DNA of 64,000 nt from Rhodospirillaceae bacterium. Its GTDB lineage: Bacteria; Pseudomonadota; Alphaproteobacteria; Dongiales; Dongiaceae. Below the pieces are notes generated by a model. The model had not been told where the DNA came from, ran no database searches, and was given only the letters and a program-made list of their open reading frames with translations. The position numbers and the translations under genes are program-made. Shown here piece after piece: positions 52,676-61,705 of the stretch (positions are counted from its first letter, which is position 1; the number at the start of each line of letters is the position of its first letter). Where the stretch lies: the NCBI GenBank assembly GCA_008012315.1, contig SSEL01000006.1:124001-188000 (forward strand). Reading direction: 5' to 3'.

Positions 52676-53410
52676 ATGGATCTGACAGGCGAATACCGGA
52701 TCGGCGCGCCGCGAGAGACAGTTTGGTCTGCCTTGAACAATCCCGAGGTTTTGCGCGCCAGTATCGCCGGCTGCGATGAACTGACCCGCGTTTCCGATAC
52801 GGAATTCACCGCCCGCATCACGGCGAAAATCGGCCCCGTGAAGGCCGGCTTCGGCGGCAAGGTGACGTTGAGCGATATCGATCCGCCCAATGGCTATACC
52901 ATCACCGGCGAAGGCCAGGGCGGTGCCGCGGGCTTCGCCAAAGGCAGCGCCAAGGTGCAGTTGGATTCACAGGAAGAAGGCCGCGCCACGCTTTTGAAAT
53001 ATGCCGTGGTCGCGCAGATCGGTGGGAAACTCGCGCAAATCGGATCGCGCCTGGTCGAGGGCAGCGCCAAGAAGATGGCGGATGAATTTTTCGCGGCTTT
53101 CACCGAGCAAGTGCATGCCACGATGCCCGTCCCCGGCACCATACCAGCTGGCGCCATTCCAGCGGATGCCATTCCGGCGGCCGTGAGTGCGGCCGATCAG
53201 ACCGCCGCCGATCATGCCCCACTGGATCGCGCTTTGGATAAGCTCACGCCTGACGACGTCCAGGCAGCGGCGGAAGCGGCGGCGGCGCCGATGCCATCCG
53301 ATCTGTCGGCAGCCGACGGCCGCTCCAGCGAGCTCAGCAAACCGCTGATCATTCTCGGCGGCATCGTCGTTGCGCTGCTCGTGGTGATCCTGGCCCTGTC
53401 CTATTTCTAA
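52676..53410 (+). CDS. CoxG family protein (carbon monoxide dehydrogenase subunit G-like)
   Basis: 244 residues. Residues 1-150 match the SRPBCC-type CoxG domain (MDLTGEYRIGAPRETVWSAL, ITAKIGPVKAGFGGKVTL, GGKLAQIGSRLVEGSAKKMADEFF). An Ala/Pro-rich linker leads to a C-terminal membrane helix (LIILGGIVVALLVVILALSYF). In CO-oxidising bacteria CoxG recruits the dehydrogenase to the membrane. No coxSLM genes are in the window; related accessory genes lie 5 kb downstream. Confidence 0.9.
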   Translation: MDLTGEYRIGAPRETVWSALNNPEVLRASIAGCDELTRVSDTEFTARITAKIGPVKAGFGGKVTLSDIDPPNGYTITGEGQGGAAGFAKGSAKVQLDSQEEGRATLLKYAVVAQIGGKLAQIGSRLVEGSAKKMADEFFAAFTEQVHATMPVPGTIPAGAIPADAIPAAVSAADQTAADHAPLDRALDKLTPDDVQAAAEAAAAPMPSDLSAADGRSSELSKPLIILGGIVVALLVVILALSYF

Positions 53411-53447
53411 AGCGCCGTATTTCTGAAACGTCGTATTTCTGAAACGC

Positions 53448-55112
53448 TCAATCGACCGGCGGCTGAAAATCGGGCGGCGACTGTTCCTTCAGGCAATTGT
53501 CGACCGGCCTTGCCGTCGGCTTGTCGAGAAAGATATCGGCGATCACGCCGGCGCAAAGATCGTTTCCCAGGACATCATGCCCAATGCCGGGAAAACCGAT
53601 GACGAAGCCGTTCTTCAGCGTCGCCGCCGCCAACCGGGCATAGGATGGCGGCGTCACCGGGTCATAGGCACCGCTGAGGATCAGCGACGGTATGTCACTT
53701 TCGACCGGCTGGGCTAAACGTTTATCGGGCAGGCTGCGGGCCCAGACGGCGCAGAGCGGCGCCGGTTCCTGATCGGCGAAATCCTCCAGCAAGGGATAGG
53801 CGCGGTAATTCGATTTGACCCGCTCCAGGTCGTTGAACACCACGTCTTCTGCGCAATTGATCGTCGTTGCCATCGCATCGCCCCAATCCGGACGGTCGTT
53901 CAGATTGGCCAGGAAATTATCGATTTCATGATCCAGGTATCGTGGCACCCGGCGCTCGAAAATATCGATGATCTGCGGTACCCGCTCGATATCGGCCAGG
54001 TTATACATATTGAAGAAGAGATGATTGAGCAGCATCTCTCCCGTGAAGCCGAATTGCAGCGGCTTGCTGCTTGTCGGATTGGCGCGTTTCACCGGCAGCG
54101 GTTTCGCATCGAGTGCCCTGACCAGCTTCAGCAGCCGATCACCAAGATCCGGATACCAGGCCCGGCATCGATCGTCGGCAGCACATCCGTCGATGATCTT
54201 GCGGAAGGCACGATTGGTGCGCCAGGCATCATCTTCCAGGAATTTGACCCGAAAGGGATAGACCGAATCCAAAATGGTGCTGCGGATATCTTCCGGGAAA
54301 TCGCGCATATAGGTCAGCGCCAAGCGGGTCCCATAGGAGACCCCGTAAACATTCCAGCGCGGGATCGCCAAAGCCGAAAAGATGTCATGCAGATCGGCTG
54401 AACTCGCCACCGTCGTATAGGCGGCCACGTCATGGCCCTCTCCCTTCAGGCGTGCCAGACAGGCCGCCGCCGCGTCCCGCTCGACGGTTTCCAGGCGGCG
54501 GTAATCATTGCCATAGGTTAGGCTTTCTATATTCAACGCCGATAGTTCCGGGCAATCTACCCGCGGCTCGGTCAATCCTACGCCGCGCTGGTCGAACAGG
54601 ATGAGGTCGCGATGACGGAGCCAGGGATTGTCCGCCAGATATCCCCACCAATAGCCGATCCGATCGGCATCGAGCCAATCGCCATCGCCGGGGCCGCCGG
54701 ATATGTAAACCACCGGATCGTCCCGCCGGCGTTCACTTGGCGTGGAAATAACGACGACTGGTAGCGTCAATATCTGCTGTGCCGGTTCGGCCGGGATTGC
54801 TGCGCGGCCGCGGTTGGCCAGCGCGCCCGAATGGCCGTTCGGCCGTTGCGGCGCCGGAACATGGTTCTGCCCGCCGCTCAAGCGCCGTTCCGGCACCTGG
54901 ACGTGATAGCAGGTAACCACATGGCCGGCTGGCGGCTTGAACCAGCAGGAAACCCGTTGCGCGTTAGGAATATCCTGTGCCGATGAAGTCCCGGATAGGA
55001 GCATGGCACCGGCCAGCATGGCGGCGCCGACAATCCATCTGCCGAGCGTCCAGATGGCTCCATCCGGGCTTCTCCCGTCCCCGCATCTGTCGTCCCGGTA
55101 AACGGTTGCCAT
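53448..55112 (-). CDS. Secreted alpha/beta hydrolase (tripeptidyl-aminopeptidase-like)
   Basis: About 554 residues, with a signal peptide (WIVGAAMLAGAMLLSGTSSAQD). The oxyanion region is ISGGPGDGDW, the nucleophile elbow VYGVSYGTRLAL (Gly-x-Ser-x-Gly), and the acid and His lie in GAYDPVTPP and GIGHDVLG. The C-terminal TAP-type extension is present. Such proteins release N-terminal residues or hydrolyse esters in the periplasm or outside. ATGs at 55220, 55178 and 55160 would lengthen the N-terminus; the one at 55112 has AGGA upstream. Confidence 0.82.
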   Translation of the reverse strand: MATVYRDDRCGDGRSPDGAIWTLGRWIVGAAMLAGAMLLSGTSSAQDIPNAQRVSCWFKPPAGHVVTCYHVQVPERRLSGGQNHVPAPQRPNGHSGALANRGRAAIPAEPAQQILTLPVVVISTPSERRRDDPVVYISGGPGDGDWLDADRIGYWWGYLADNPWLRHRDLILFDQRGVGLTEPRVDCPELSALNIESLTYGNDYRRLETVERDAAAACLARLKGEGHDVAAYTTVASSADLHDIFSALAIPRWNVYGVSYGTRLALTYMRDFPEDIRSTILDSVYPFRVKFLEDDAWRTNRAFRKIIDGCAADDRCRAWYPDLGDRLLKLVRALDAKPLPVKRANPTSSKPLQFGFTGEMLLNHLFFNMYNLADIERVPQIIDIFERRVPRYLDHEIDNFLANLNDRPDWGDAMATTINCAEDVVFNDLERVKSNYRAYPLLEDFADQEPAPLCAVWARSLPDKRLAQPVESDIPSLILSGAYDPVTPPSYARLAAATLKNGFVIGFPGIGHDVLGNDLCAGVIADIFLDKPTARPVDNCLKEQSPPDFQPPVD

Positions 55113-55244
55113 TCGGTCCTGCTTCTCCGTCCTTGGCCGCTTGCGTCCCTTGAGCGGCATCTTGAGGACCCCATCCATGCGCCGCAAGCAGCTTTTACAA
55201 ATTATTAAGCCCCGGTACACTCACCGCGCTTCGAAGGATCGATA

Positions 55245-57797
55245 ATGTCAAAGCAGGCGCCGGCTGGTAAAAAGCGGATCTGGGTATTATCCGCGATAGC
55301 GGTATTCATCGCCGCTGTCCTGGCTGCTTTTTTCTGGCGCGGATCGCTGGTGGCGGAAGGTGCCGAATGGCTGGTGAAGCGACAGTTCGGCGTCAGCGCG
55401 AAATTCAACGTCGCCAATATCGATCTATCCGGCATTTGGCTTCCCGAACTTTCGCTCGGCGATGGCGGCGAATTGCGCCTGAAGGATATCCGCATCGACT
55501 ACGCGCTCAACGATTTCAGCCTGTCGGATATCAAAGCCATCCAGATCGGAGAAGCCGAAATCCAGGCGCGCTACGACGGCAGCTTCCACCTCGGCAGCCT
55601 GGAACCTGCACTGGCGAAGCTCACGGGCGGCACTCGTGGATCATCCATCCATCCGATAGTCGTTCTGCATCATATCAAAGTGCATCTCGCCACCCCGATC
55701 GGCGACCAGCAGATCGACGGGATGGCGACGTATGACAAGGATACGCTGTTCACCAATCTGAACTGGACCGAAGCGGAAAATGCGGCGCGCCTGAACACGA
55801 CGGCAACGATCCGATCGGTTTCGACGCAGCCCCGGCCCGAAGGACAGATACAGGGATCGATCACCGCGCAGTCGAAACTATGGCAGCTTCTGCCGGCCGT
55901 GACGCCGACCGGCGGACAGATCGGCGTCAATGTATCGGTCACCGGTAACCGCGGCGATCCAACCGCACCACGGCTCCAGGCGAACCTGGCGTTGCAGAAT
56001 TTGTCCATTGAGGACCTTGCGGAACCGCTCAATGGCTCGATCAATGCCGCGGTGCAGTTGGCTGGCAGCGAAAAAATGCCCCAGCAACTCTCAGGCGACA
56101 CGTTCTCCTTCAGCGATCTGACGGCGGCTATCAAAGGCGGCCCGTCGGCGACTTTCGCCGGCAAGCTCAGCAACGGCCGGGGCACCCTGGCACTTGGCGC
56201 GGATAAAACGACACTCACGGCCGATATCGATCTGTCGGTCAAAGATGAGCAAGCCATCTTCGGTGGCATGACGTTGAAAGAACCGTCTGCCGATCTCAAG
56301 CTGCGGGTGAATGATGACGGCGCCATCGTGACATTGACGCCGCGCGAAGCAGGAAAGATCGCCATCCGCGACCTCGTCAAGGCGCCGATCTCCCTTCCCG
56401 GCGGGCTAACCGTGCCCATCAAAGCCGACGGCACCCAGCTCGCAATCGCGATTGCCCCGACAACCATGGCTCCCATCGCCGCCAAACTGGCGCTGGGTGA
56501 CGTGAAAACCCAAATCGTCGCGACTGGCAGCAATGACAAGACCACCCTGACCCTCAACGGCGGCAAGGCGGCCTTCGGCGGCGACACGGTCGATAGCCGC
56601 GAGGCGCAACTCGTTATTTCCACGCTGCGGATGGACTTTCTCGGCCAATCCGCCACCATCGGTAATCTGCAGATCGACGCCAAGGGCAAGGCTGACCTCA
56701 TGACCGGCACGGCGTCGGTGACCATGGATGCGATTGATCTCGGAAAAATGACGGCGCCGTTGAAGGCCACGGCAAAGCTGACCGGAAAGCCGGGCCGGAT
56801 CGACATGACGGCCAAAGTGACGGACCAGACGGGACGGCTCACTTTGACCACAACCGGCAATATCGACCCCGCTCGCGGCAATGGCCGCTTCCAGGTCGAC
56901 CTTGCCCCGCTGGTCTTCGCCAAAGACGGCTGGCAGGTTGGCGATCTCGTTCCAATCCTCCGGCAATACAGCCGGGACATCGACGGCAAGGTCGCGCTCA
57001 AGGGCACGATCGATCTTGCAGCCGATCGCAGTCTCACCTCGAAGCTCAATCTGGCGATCGACAATCTCTCCGGCCAAATCGGTCCCGCGGTCTTTCAGAA
57101 CCTCAATGGCGTCGTGCTGATCGACCGGCCCTGGCCATTTTCCACCGCCGCCAATCAGAGCCTCGCCGTCGAGCAATTGGTGGTCGGCCTGCCCTTCACA
57201 AGCGGCCTCATCAATTTCGACATCGATGACGGCAGGCTGCTGAAGATCAATGCCGGCAACCTCAACCTGGCCGGTGGCCAGGTCTCTCTTGCCCCCACGC
57301 AGCTCACCCTCGACGCGCCAGTCCAGCAACTCAACCTTCAGGTCGACCGCCTGGGTGTCGATGAACTGTTCCAATTGATCGGCATGGCCGGCCTATCCGG
57401 CGAAGGCCAGATCTCCGGCAATATCCCGGTCAGCCTGTTTCCCACCGGGGTCGTCATCAAGGATGCCAAATTGGCATCGATCGGCCCGGGCAAGCTGAAA
57501 TACGACAAGGCCGCGGCCCCGACCATGATCAAAAGCGCCGGTGACAGCGTGAATATGGCCTTGGATGCCCTGTCCGACTTTCATTACAAGGAATTGATTC
57601 TGACGCTGCAACGCGAACTGACCGGCGATGCCAACCTCGGCTTGCATATCAGCGGTAACAACCCCAGCTTCTATAATGGCTATCCGGTGGAGTTCAATTT
57701 CACGGCAACCGGCCGCCTGGACGAGGTTTTGCGCAAAGGCTTGGCCGGCTATCAAGTGCCCGCTATGATCGAGCAACGGTTGAATGATTTCAGATAA
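55245..57797 (+). CDS. YdbH-family intermembrane phospholipid transport protein
   Basis: 850 residues with an N-terminal membrane helix (IWVLSAIAVFIAAVLAAFFW) and a long series of beta segments. The C-terminal domain (INAGNLNLAGGQVSL, IGMAGLSGEGQISGNIPVSLFPTGVVI, DFHYKELILTLQRELTGDANLGLHISGNNP) is the conserved YdbH end. In enterobacteria YdbH, with TamB and YhdP, bridges inner and outer membranes to carry phospholipid, helped by YnbE and YdbL. Those two genes follow directly, giving the same operon order. Confidence 0.9.
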   Translation: MSKQAPAGKKRIWVLSAIAVFIAAVLAAFFWRGSLVAEGAEWLVKRQFGVSAKFNVANIDLSGIWLPELSLGDGGELRLKDIRIDYALNDFSLSDIKAIQIGEAEIQARYDGSFHLGSLEPALAKLTGGTRGSSIHPIVVLHHIKVHLATPIGDQQIDGMATYDKDTLFTNLNWTEAENAARLNTTATIRSVSTQPRPEGQIQGSITAQSKLWQLLPAVTPTGGQIGVNVSVTGNRGDPTAPRLQANLALQNLSIEDLAEPLNGSINAAVQLAGSEKMPQQLSGDTFSFSDLTAAIKGGPSATFAGKLSNGRGTLALGADKTTLTADIDLSVKDEQAIFGGMTLKEPSADLKLRVNDDGAIVTLTPREAGKIAIRDLVKAPISLPGGLTVPIKADGTQLAIAIAPTTMAPIAAKLALGDVKTQIVATGSNDKTTLTLNGGKAAFGGDTVDSREAQLVISTLRMDFLGQSATIGNLQIDAKGKADLMTGTASVTMDAIDLGKMTAPLKATAKLTGKPGRIDMTAKVTDQTGRLTLTTTGNIDPARGNGRFQVDLAPLVFAKDGWQVGDLVPILRQYSRDIDGKVALKGTIDLAADRSLTSKLNLAIDNLSGQIGPAVFQNLNGVVLIDRPWPFSTAANQSLAVEQLVVGLPFTSGLINFDIDDGRLLKINAGNLNLAGGQVSLAPTQLTLDAPVQQLNLQVDRLGVDELFQLIGMAGLSGEGQISGNIPVSLFPTGVVIKDAKLASIGPGKLKYDKAAAPTMIKSAGDSVNMALDALSDFHYKELILTLQRELTGDANLGLHISGNNPSFYNGYPVEFNFTATGRLDEVLRKGLAGYQVPAMIEQRLNDFR

Positions 57798-57837
57798 AAT
57801 AATCTCGGGTAAATAAATCCTAGCCAGGGAGTTTGAA

Positions 57838-58077
57838 GTGGCGCCGAATGCGAAGTGTGACGCAGGGCTTGGCGGTGCGGGACGCCGGGTTCGCGGTCCG
57901 GTTTTCCTTGCTGTTTCCCTCGCCGTGATCCTGGCGGCCTGCAGCCCGACGGTGAAGGTCGAGGCGCCCGACAAGCCGATCGTGATCAATTTGAACGTCA
58001 AGATCGAGCAAGAGGTCCGGGTCAAGGTTGATCGCGACGTCGATACCTTGGTTCAATCCAATCCCAACCTGTTCTAG
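57838..58077 (+). CDS. YnbE-family lipoprotein
   Basis: 79 residues starting at a GTG with AGGGAG upstream. The lipobox AAC (Cys35) follows a hydrophobic stretch. The mature part PTVKVEAPDKPIVINLNVKI and EQEVRVKVDRDVDTL is characteristic of YnbE, an outer-membrane lipoprotein that partners YdbH. It lies between ydbH and ydbL, 40 bases after ydbH. Confidence 0.9.
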   Translation: MAPNAKCDAGLGGAGRRVRGPVFLAVSLAVILAACSPTVKVEAPDKPIVINLNVKIEQEVRVKVDRDVDTLVQSNPNLF

Positions 58078-58101
58078 TTCAGAAGAAAGAGGTCGATCGC
58101 C

Positions 58102-58512
58102 ATGTTTGCGGCCAATATGCGCATTCTCAGCCGCTTTCGGCACCTGAGCCGGCATAATACCTTGAGCCTGGCGTTGGGCCTGGCCGTGCTCCTGGCCGTG
58201 CCGCTGGCGTCCAATACGATTTTCGTTGCTCCCGCCGCCGCAGAAACGTTGGATGGCGCACGTGCCAAGGGGTTGATTGGCGAGCGGCCGGACGGTTATG
58301 TCGGCATCGTCTCCGGCAATGCCGGCGCCGACATACAGACGCTGGTGCAAAACATCAACCAACAGCGGCGCGCCAAATACGAACAGATTGCCAAGCAGAA
58401 GGGCGTGCCCGCCGAGCAGATCGGCGCCATTACCGCCGAAAAGATCATCCAGGAGAAACTCCAACCCGGTTGGTACTTCATGGATAGTGGCGGCAAGTGG
58501 ATAAAAAAATAG
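58102..58512 (+). CDS. YdbL-family (DUF1318) periplasmic protein
   Basis: 136 residues with a signal peptide ending near APAAA and the DUF1318 core (LDGARAKGLIGERPDGYVGIV, VQNINQQRRAKYEQIAKQKG, IIQEKLQPGWYFMDSGGKW). In E. coli YdbL modulates the YdbH-YnbE interaction. It completes the ydbH-ynbE-ydbL operon, and the CoxD gene begins ten bases later, so read-through is likely. Confidence 0.9.
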   Translation: MFAANMRILSRFRHLSRHNTLSLALGLAVLLAVPLASNTIFVAPAAAETLDGARAKGLIGERPDGYVGIVSGNAGADIQTLVQNINQQRRAKYEQIAKQKGVPAEQIGAITAEKIIQEKLQPGWYFMDSGGKWIKK

Positions 58513-58521
58513 CGAGTGCCG

Positions 58522-59460
58522 ATGAGCGCAGCCATCCAGCCGCAGTCTTTCCACGCTTTTCCGGCATCGATCGACGATGCCGTCACCCTGCTGCAGGCCG
58601 GCAACTACATTGCCGATCGCAGCCTCGCCACCGCCGTCTTCCTGGCGTTGAAATTGCGCCGCCCGCTTTTCCTGGAAGGTGAAGCCGGCGTCGGCAAGAC
58701 GGAAATCGCCAAGGTCCTGGCCGGCACGCTCGGCCGCCGGCTAATCCGCCTGCAATGCTATGAAGGGCTGGATATCGCCGCGGCAGTCTATGAATGGAAC
58801 TATGCCCGGCAGATGTTGGAAATCCGCCTGGCCGAAGCAGCCCATGCCGGTTCCCGCGAAGAGATCGCCGGCGACATCTTTTCCGACCGCTTCCTGATCC
58901 GGCGGCCTCTGCTGCAGGCTTTGGAACCCGATCCGGCCGGCCCGCCGGTTTTGCTGATCGACGAGCTCGACCGTACCGACGAGCCATTCGAAGCCTTTCT
59001 GCTCGAATTGCTGTCGGATTTCCAGGTGACGATTCCCGAGATCGGCATCATCAAGGCGCCGGAACCGCCGATCGTCATCATCACCTCCAACCGCACGCGG
59101 GAAATTCACGACGCGCTGAAGCGCCGCTGCTTCTATTACTGGGTCGATTATCCCGATGCCGTGCGGGAGCAGGAAATCCTGCGCACCAAAGTGCCGCATG
59201 CCGCCGAGAACCTGTCGCGCGAGGTGGTGGCCTTCATCCAGAAGCTGCGCGGCCAGGATCTCTACAAGCTGCCCGGTGTCGCCGAGACGATCGATTGGAC
59301 CGATGCGCTGGTCCAGTTGGACCAGGTCGCACTCAATCCCAAGGCGATCGACAACAGTTTGGGCGCCCTGCTCAAATACCAGGACGATATCGCGCGCATC
59401 CGCGGCAGCGAAGCGGGCCGTCTGCTGGACGAGATCCGCGCCGAAATGGCGGCACGCTGA
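58522..59460 (+). CDS. MoxR-type AAA+ ATPase, CoxD-like
   Basis: 312 residues with Walker A GEAGVGKTE, Walker B LLIDELDR, a sensor near IVIITSNRTREIHDALKRR and the EPFEAFLLELLSDFQVTIPE segment of MoxR ATPases. In CO dehydrogenase maturation CoxD, working with the VWA protein CoxE, acts on the Mo-Cu centre. A CoxE-like gene follows after two bases. A GTG at 58516 is an alternative start. Confidence 0.9.
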   Translation: MSAAIQPQSFHAFPASIDDAVTLLQAGNYIADRSLATAVFLALKLRRPLFLEGEAGVGKTEIAKVLAGTLGRRLIRLQCYEGLDIAAAVYEWNYARQMLEIRLAEAAHAGSREEIAGDIFSDRFLIRRPLLQALEPDPAGPPVLLIDELDRTDEPFEAFLLELLSDFQVTIPEIGIIKAPEPPIVIITSNRTREIHDALKRRCFYYWVDYPDAVREQEILRTKVPHAAENLSREVVAFIQKLRGQDLYKLPGVAETIDWTDALVQLDQVALNPKAIDNSLGALLKYQDDIARIRGSEAGRLLDEIRAEMAAR

Positions 59461-59462
59461 TC

Positions 59463-60668
59463 ATGGCCGGACGGCTGACGGACAACATCATGCAATTCGC
59501 CCGCACCTTGCGTGCCGCCGGCCTGCCGATCGGCCCCGGCAAAGTGATCGATGCGGTCGAGGCCCTGCAGGCCGCCGGCATCGGCAGCCGCGAGGATTTC
59601 TATTGGACCCTGCACGCCGTCTTCGTGCAGCGCCGGGAACAGCGCGAGATCTTCGATCAGGCCTTTCACATCTTCTGGAAGAACCCGCAATTCCTGAAGC
59701 GCATGATGTCGCTACTCCTGCCCAGCCTGGCAATCGATCAAAGCGATCCCACCAAGCAGCAGGAAATCAACCGGCGCCTGGCTGAGGCTTTGCAGAAAGA
59801 CCGCGCCGATCAGGCGGAAGATCTGTCCGATGCGGAAGAAGAGCTGCAGATCGATGCGGCGATGACCTATTCCCAGCGCGAGATCCTGCAGCGGATGGAT
59901 TTCGACAAGATGAGCGGCACCGAGCTGCAGCTCGCCAAGAAAGCCATCGCACAGCTTCGTCTTCCGCTCATGGACGTGCCGACCCGGCGCTTCCGGAACG
60001 ACAATCACGGCCGGATCGTCGATATGCGCGCCACTTTGCGGGCGAGCCTGCGGCATCATGGAACCATACCGCTGCGTCTCAAATCGCCCCGTCGGCGGCA
60101 TCCGCCGCTGGTCGTGCTCTGCGACATATCCGGGTCGATGAGCCGCTATGCGCGCCTTGCCCTGCATTTTGTGCATGCCGTTACCAATGATCGCGACCGG
60201 GTCCATACGTTTCTGTTCGGCACGCAACTCAGCAACATCACGCGCCATCTGCGTCATCGCGATGTCGATATCGCCCTCGATCTGGTCGCCGAGCATGTTC
60301 TCGACTGGTCGGGCGGCACGCGCATCGGCGCCAGCCTGGCTGATTTCAATCTGCACTGGGCGCGCCGGGTATTGGGCCAGGGGGCTCTCATTTTGCTGAT
60401 CAGCGACGGGCTGGAGCGCGATGACGGCGAGACACTGGAGCGGGAAATCGGCCGCCTGCACCGCTCCTGCCGGCGCCTGATCTGGCTCAACCCCCTGCTG
60501 CGCTACGATGCTTATGAACCGCTGAGCCTCGGTGCCGGTATTCTGATCAAGCACGTTGACGACTTCCGCCCGATACATAATCTGAACAGTATGCAGGATC
60601 TGGCCGAGGCCCTGAGCGCGGAACATCCACGCCGCTCGTCCGGACTGCGCGGAGGACTAGCCGCATGA
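59463..60668 (+). CDS. VWA-domain protein, CoxE-like
   Basis: 401 residues. The C-terminal VWA domain holds the MIDAS motif LCDISGSMSRY with SGGTRIG and LLISDGLERDD. The N-terminal half has a long helical region (MSGTELQLAKKAIAQLRLPL), as in CoxE. It pairs with the upstream MoxR ATPase as a metal-dependent maturation chaperone. Its stop overlaps the next ATG (ATGA), so the run is translationally coupled. Confidence 0.9.
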   Translation: MAGRLTDNIMQFARTLRAAGLPIGPGKVIDAVEALQAAGIGSREDFYWTLHAVFVQRREQREIFDQAFHIFWKNPQFLKRMMSLLLPSLAIDQSDPTKQQEINRRLAEALQKDRADQAEDLSDAEEELQIDAAMTYSQREILQRMDFDKMSGTELQLAKKAIAQLRLPLMDVPTRRFRNDNHGRIVDMRATLRASLRHHGTIPLRLKSPRRRHPPLVVLCDISGSMSRYARLALHFVHAVTNDRDRVHTFLFGTQLSNITRHLRHRDVDIALDLVAEHVLDWSGGTRIGASLADFNLHWARRVLGQGALILLISDGLERDDGETLEREIGRLHRSCRRLIWLNPLLRYDAYEPLSLGAGILIKHVDDFRPIHNLNSMQDLAEALSAEHPRRSSGLRGGLAA

Positions 60669-60985
60669 CCGCCGACCAGGACATTCTCACCATTGCCGCC
60701 GATTGGAAAAACCAGGGGCTGGATGTCGCCATCGCCACGGTGACCAGTACCTGGGGCTCATCGCCGCGGCCGGCCGGCAGCCAGCTGGTCGTCGATGGAC
60801 AGGGCCGCATGATGGGCTCGGTTTCCGGCGGCTGCATCGAGGGCGCGGTCGTCAAGGAAGCGCTCGATGTCATGCAGGATGGCAAGCCGCGCTTGCTGGA
60901 TTTCGGCATCACCAATGAGCAGGCCTGGGAAGTCGGCCTGGCCTGCGGCGGCAAGCTGCAGGTCTATGTCGAGCGGCTGGACTGA
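60665..60985 (+). CDS. XdhC/CoxI N-terminal domain protein
   Basis: 106 residues containing only the first XdhC_CoxI domain: WGSSPRPAGSQLVV, GSVSGGCIEGAVVKEAL and EVGLACGGKLQVYVE, whose cysteines are the conserved pair of the family. XdhC-type proteins protect and insert sulfurated molybdopterin into molybdenum hydroxylases. The Rossmann half is encoded separately by the next gene, 12 bases on; a two-gene split is common in this class. Confidence 0.88.
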   Translation: MTADQDILTIAADWKNQGLDVAIATVTSTWGSSPRPAGSQLVVDGQGRMMGSVSGGCIEGAVVKEALDVMQDGKPRLLDFGITNEQAWEVGLACGGKLQVYVERLD

Positions 60986-60997
60986 ACGGGTGATTTG

Positions 60998-61699
60998 ATG
61001 CGCCGCGACCTGCTGAACGAAATTCTGGACCTGAAAGCACGAGGCGAACCCGCTGCTCTGGTCACCAATTTGGCAACCGGCGCGCAGGATATCGTCACCG
61101 CAACCCGCACCGCCAGCAAGCTGGATCTGTCGATAACCGATCTGGCGGCCGCGCGCCAGGCGCTGACGGACAATCGCAGCGGCGAAATCGAGGCGGCCGG
61201 GCAGCGCCTCTTCGTGCATGTGCATAATCCGGCCGCACGCTTGATGATCGTCGGTGCGGTGCATATTTCGCAATCGCTTGCGCCGATGGCGATGCTGGCC
61301 GGTTATCAGGTGATCGTCATCGATCCGCGCCGTTCCTTCGCCTCGGCGGAACGCTTCCCCGGCATCGAGCTGCATCACGACTGGCCGGATGAAGCGCTTG
61401 AGGTGCTGCGGCCTGATGGGCGCAGCGCCATCGTCACGCTGACACATGATCCCAAACTGGACGATCCCGCCCTCACCTTCGCCTTGCGCTCACCGGCTTT
61501 CTATATCGGCGCTCTCGGCAGCAAGAAGACTCATGCGGCACGCTTGGCGCGGCTGCAGGCCGAAGGTTTCAGCGAGGCGGATTGCGCCCGCATCCATGGA
61601 CCGGCCGGGCTGGATATCGGCGCCAAGTCGCCGGCGGAAATCGCCATCTCGGTCATGGCACAATTGACGGCCGCCTTGCATCACCGGCCGACGCGTTAG
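60998..61699 (+). CDS. XdhC family protein with Rossmann domain
   Basis: 233 residues. An N-terminal XdhC-like segment (RRDLLNEILDLKARGEPAALV) precedes the XdhC_C Rossmann domain (RLMIVGAVHISQSLAPMA, VIVIDPRRSFASAERFPG, FYIGALGSKKTHAARLARL, GLDIGAKSPAEIAISVMAQL). It likely binds the molybdenum cofactor for insertion, together with the preceding small XdhC protein. It is part of the CoxD-CoxE-XdhC run. Confidence 0.9.
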   Translation: MRRDLLNEILDLKARGEPAALVTNLATGAQDIVTATRTASKLDLSITDLAAARQALTDNRSGEIEAAGQRLFVHVHNPAARLMIVGAVHISQSLAPMAMLAGYQVIVIDPRRSFASAERFPGIELHHDWPDEALEVLRPDGRSAIVTLTHDPKLDDPALTFALRSPAFYIGALGSKKTHAARLARLQAEGFSEADCARIHGPAGLDIGAKSPAEIAISVMAQLTAALHHRPTR

Positions 61700-61705
61700 G
61701 ACAAC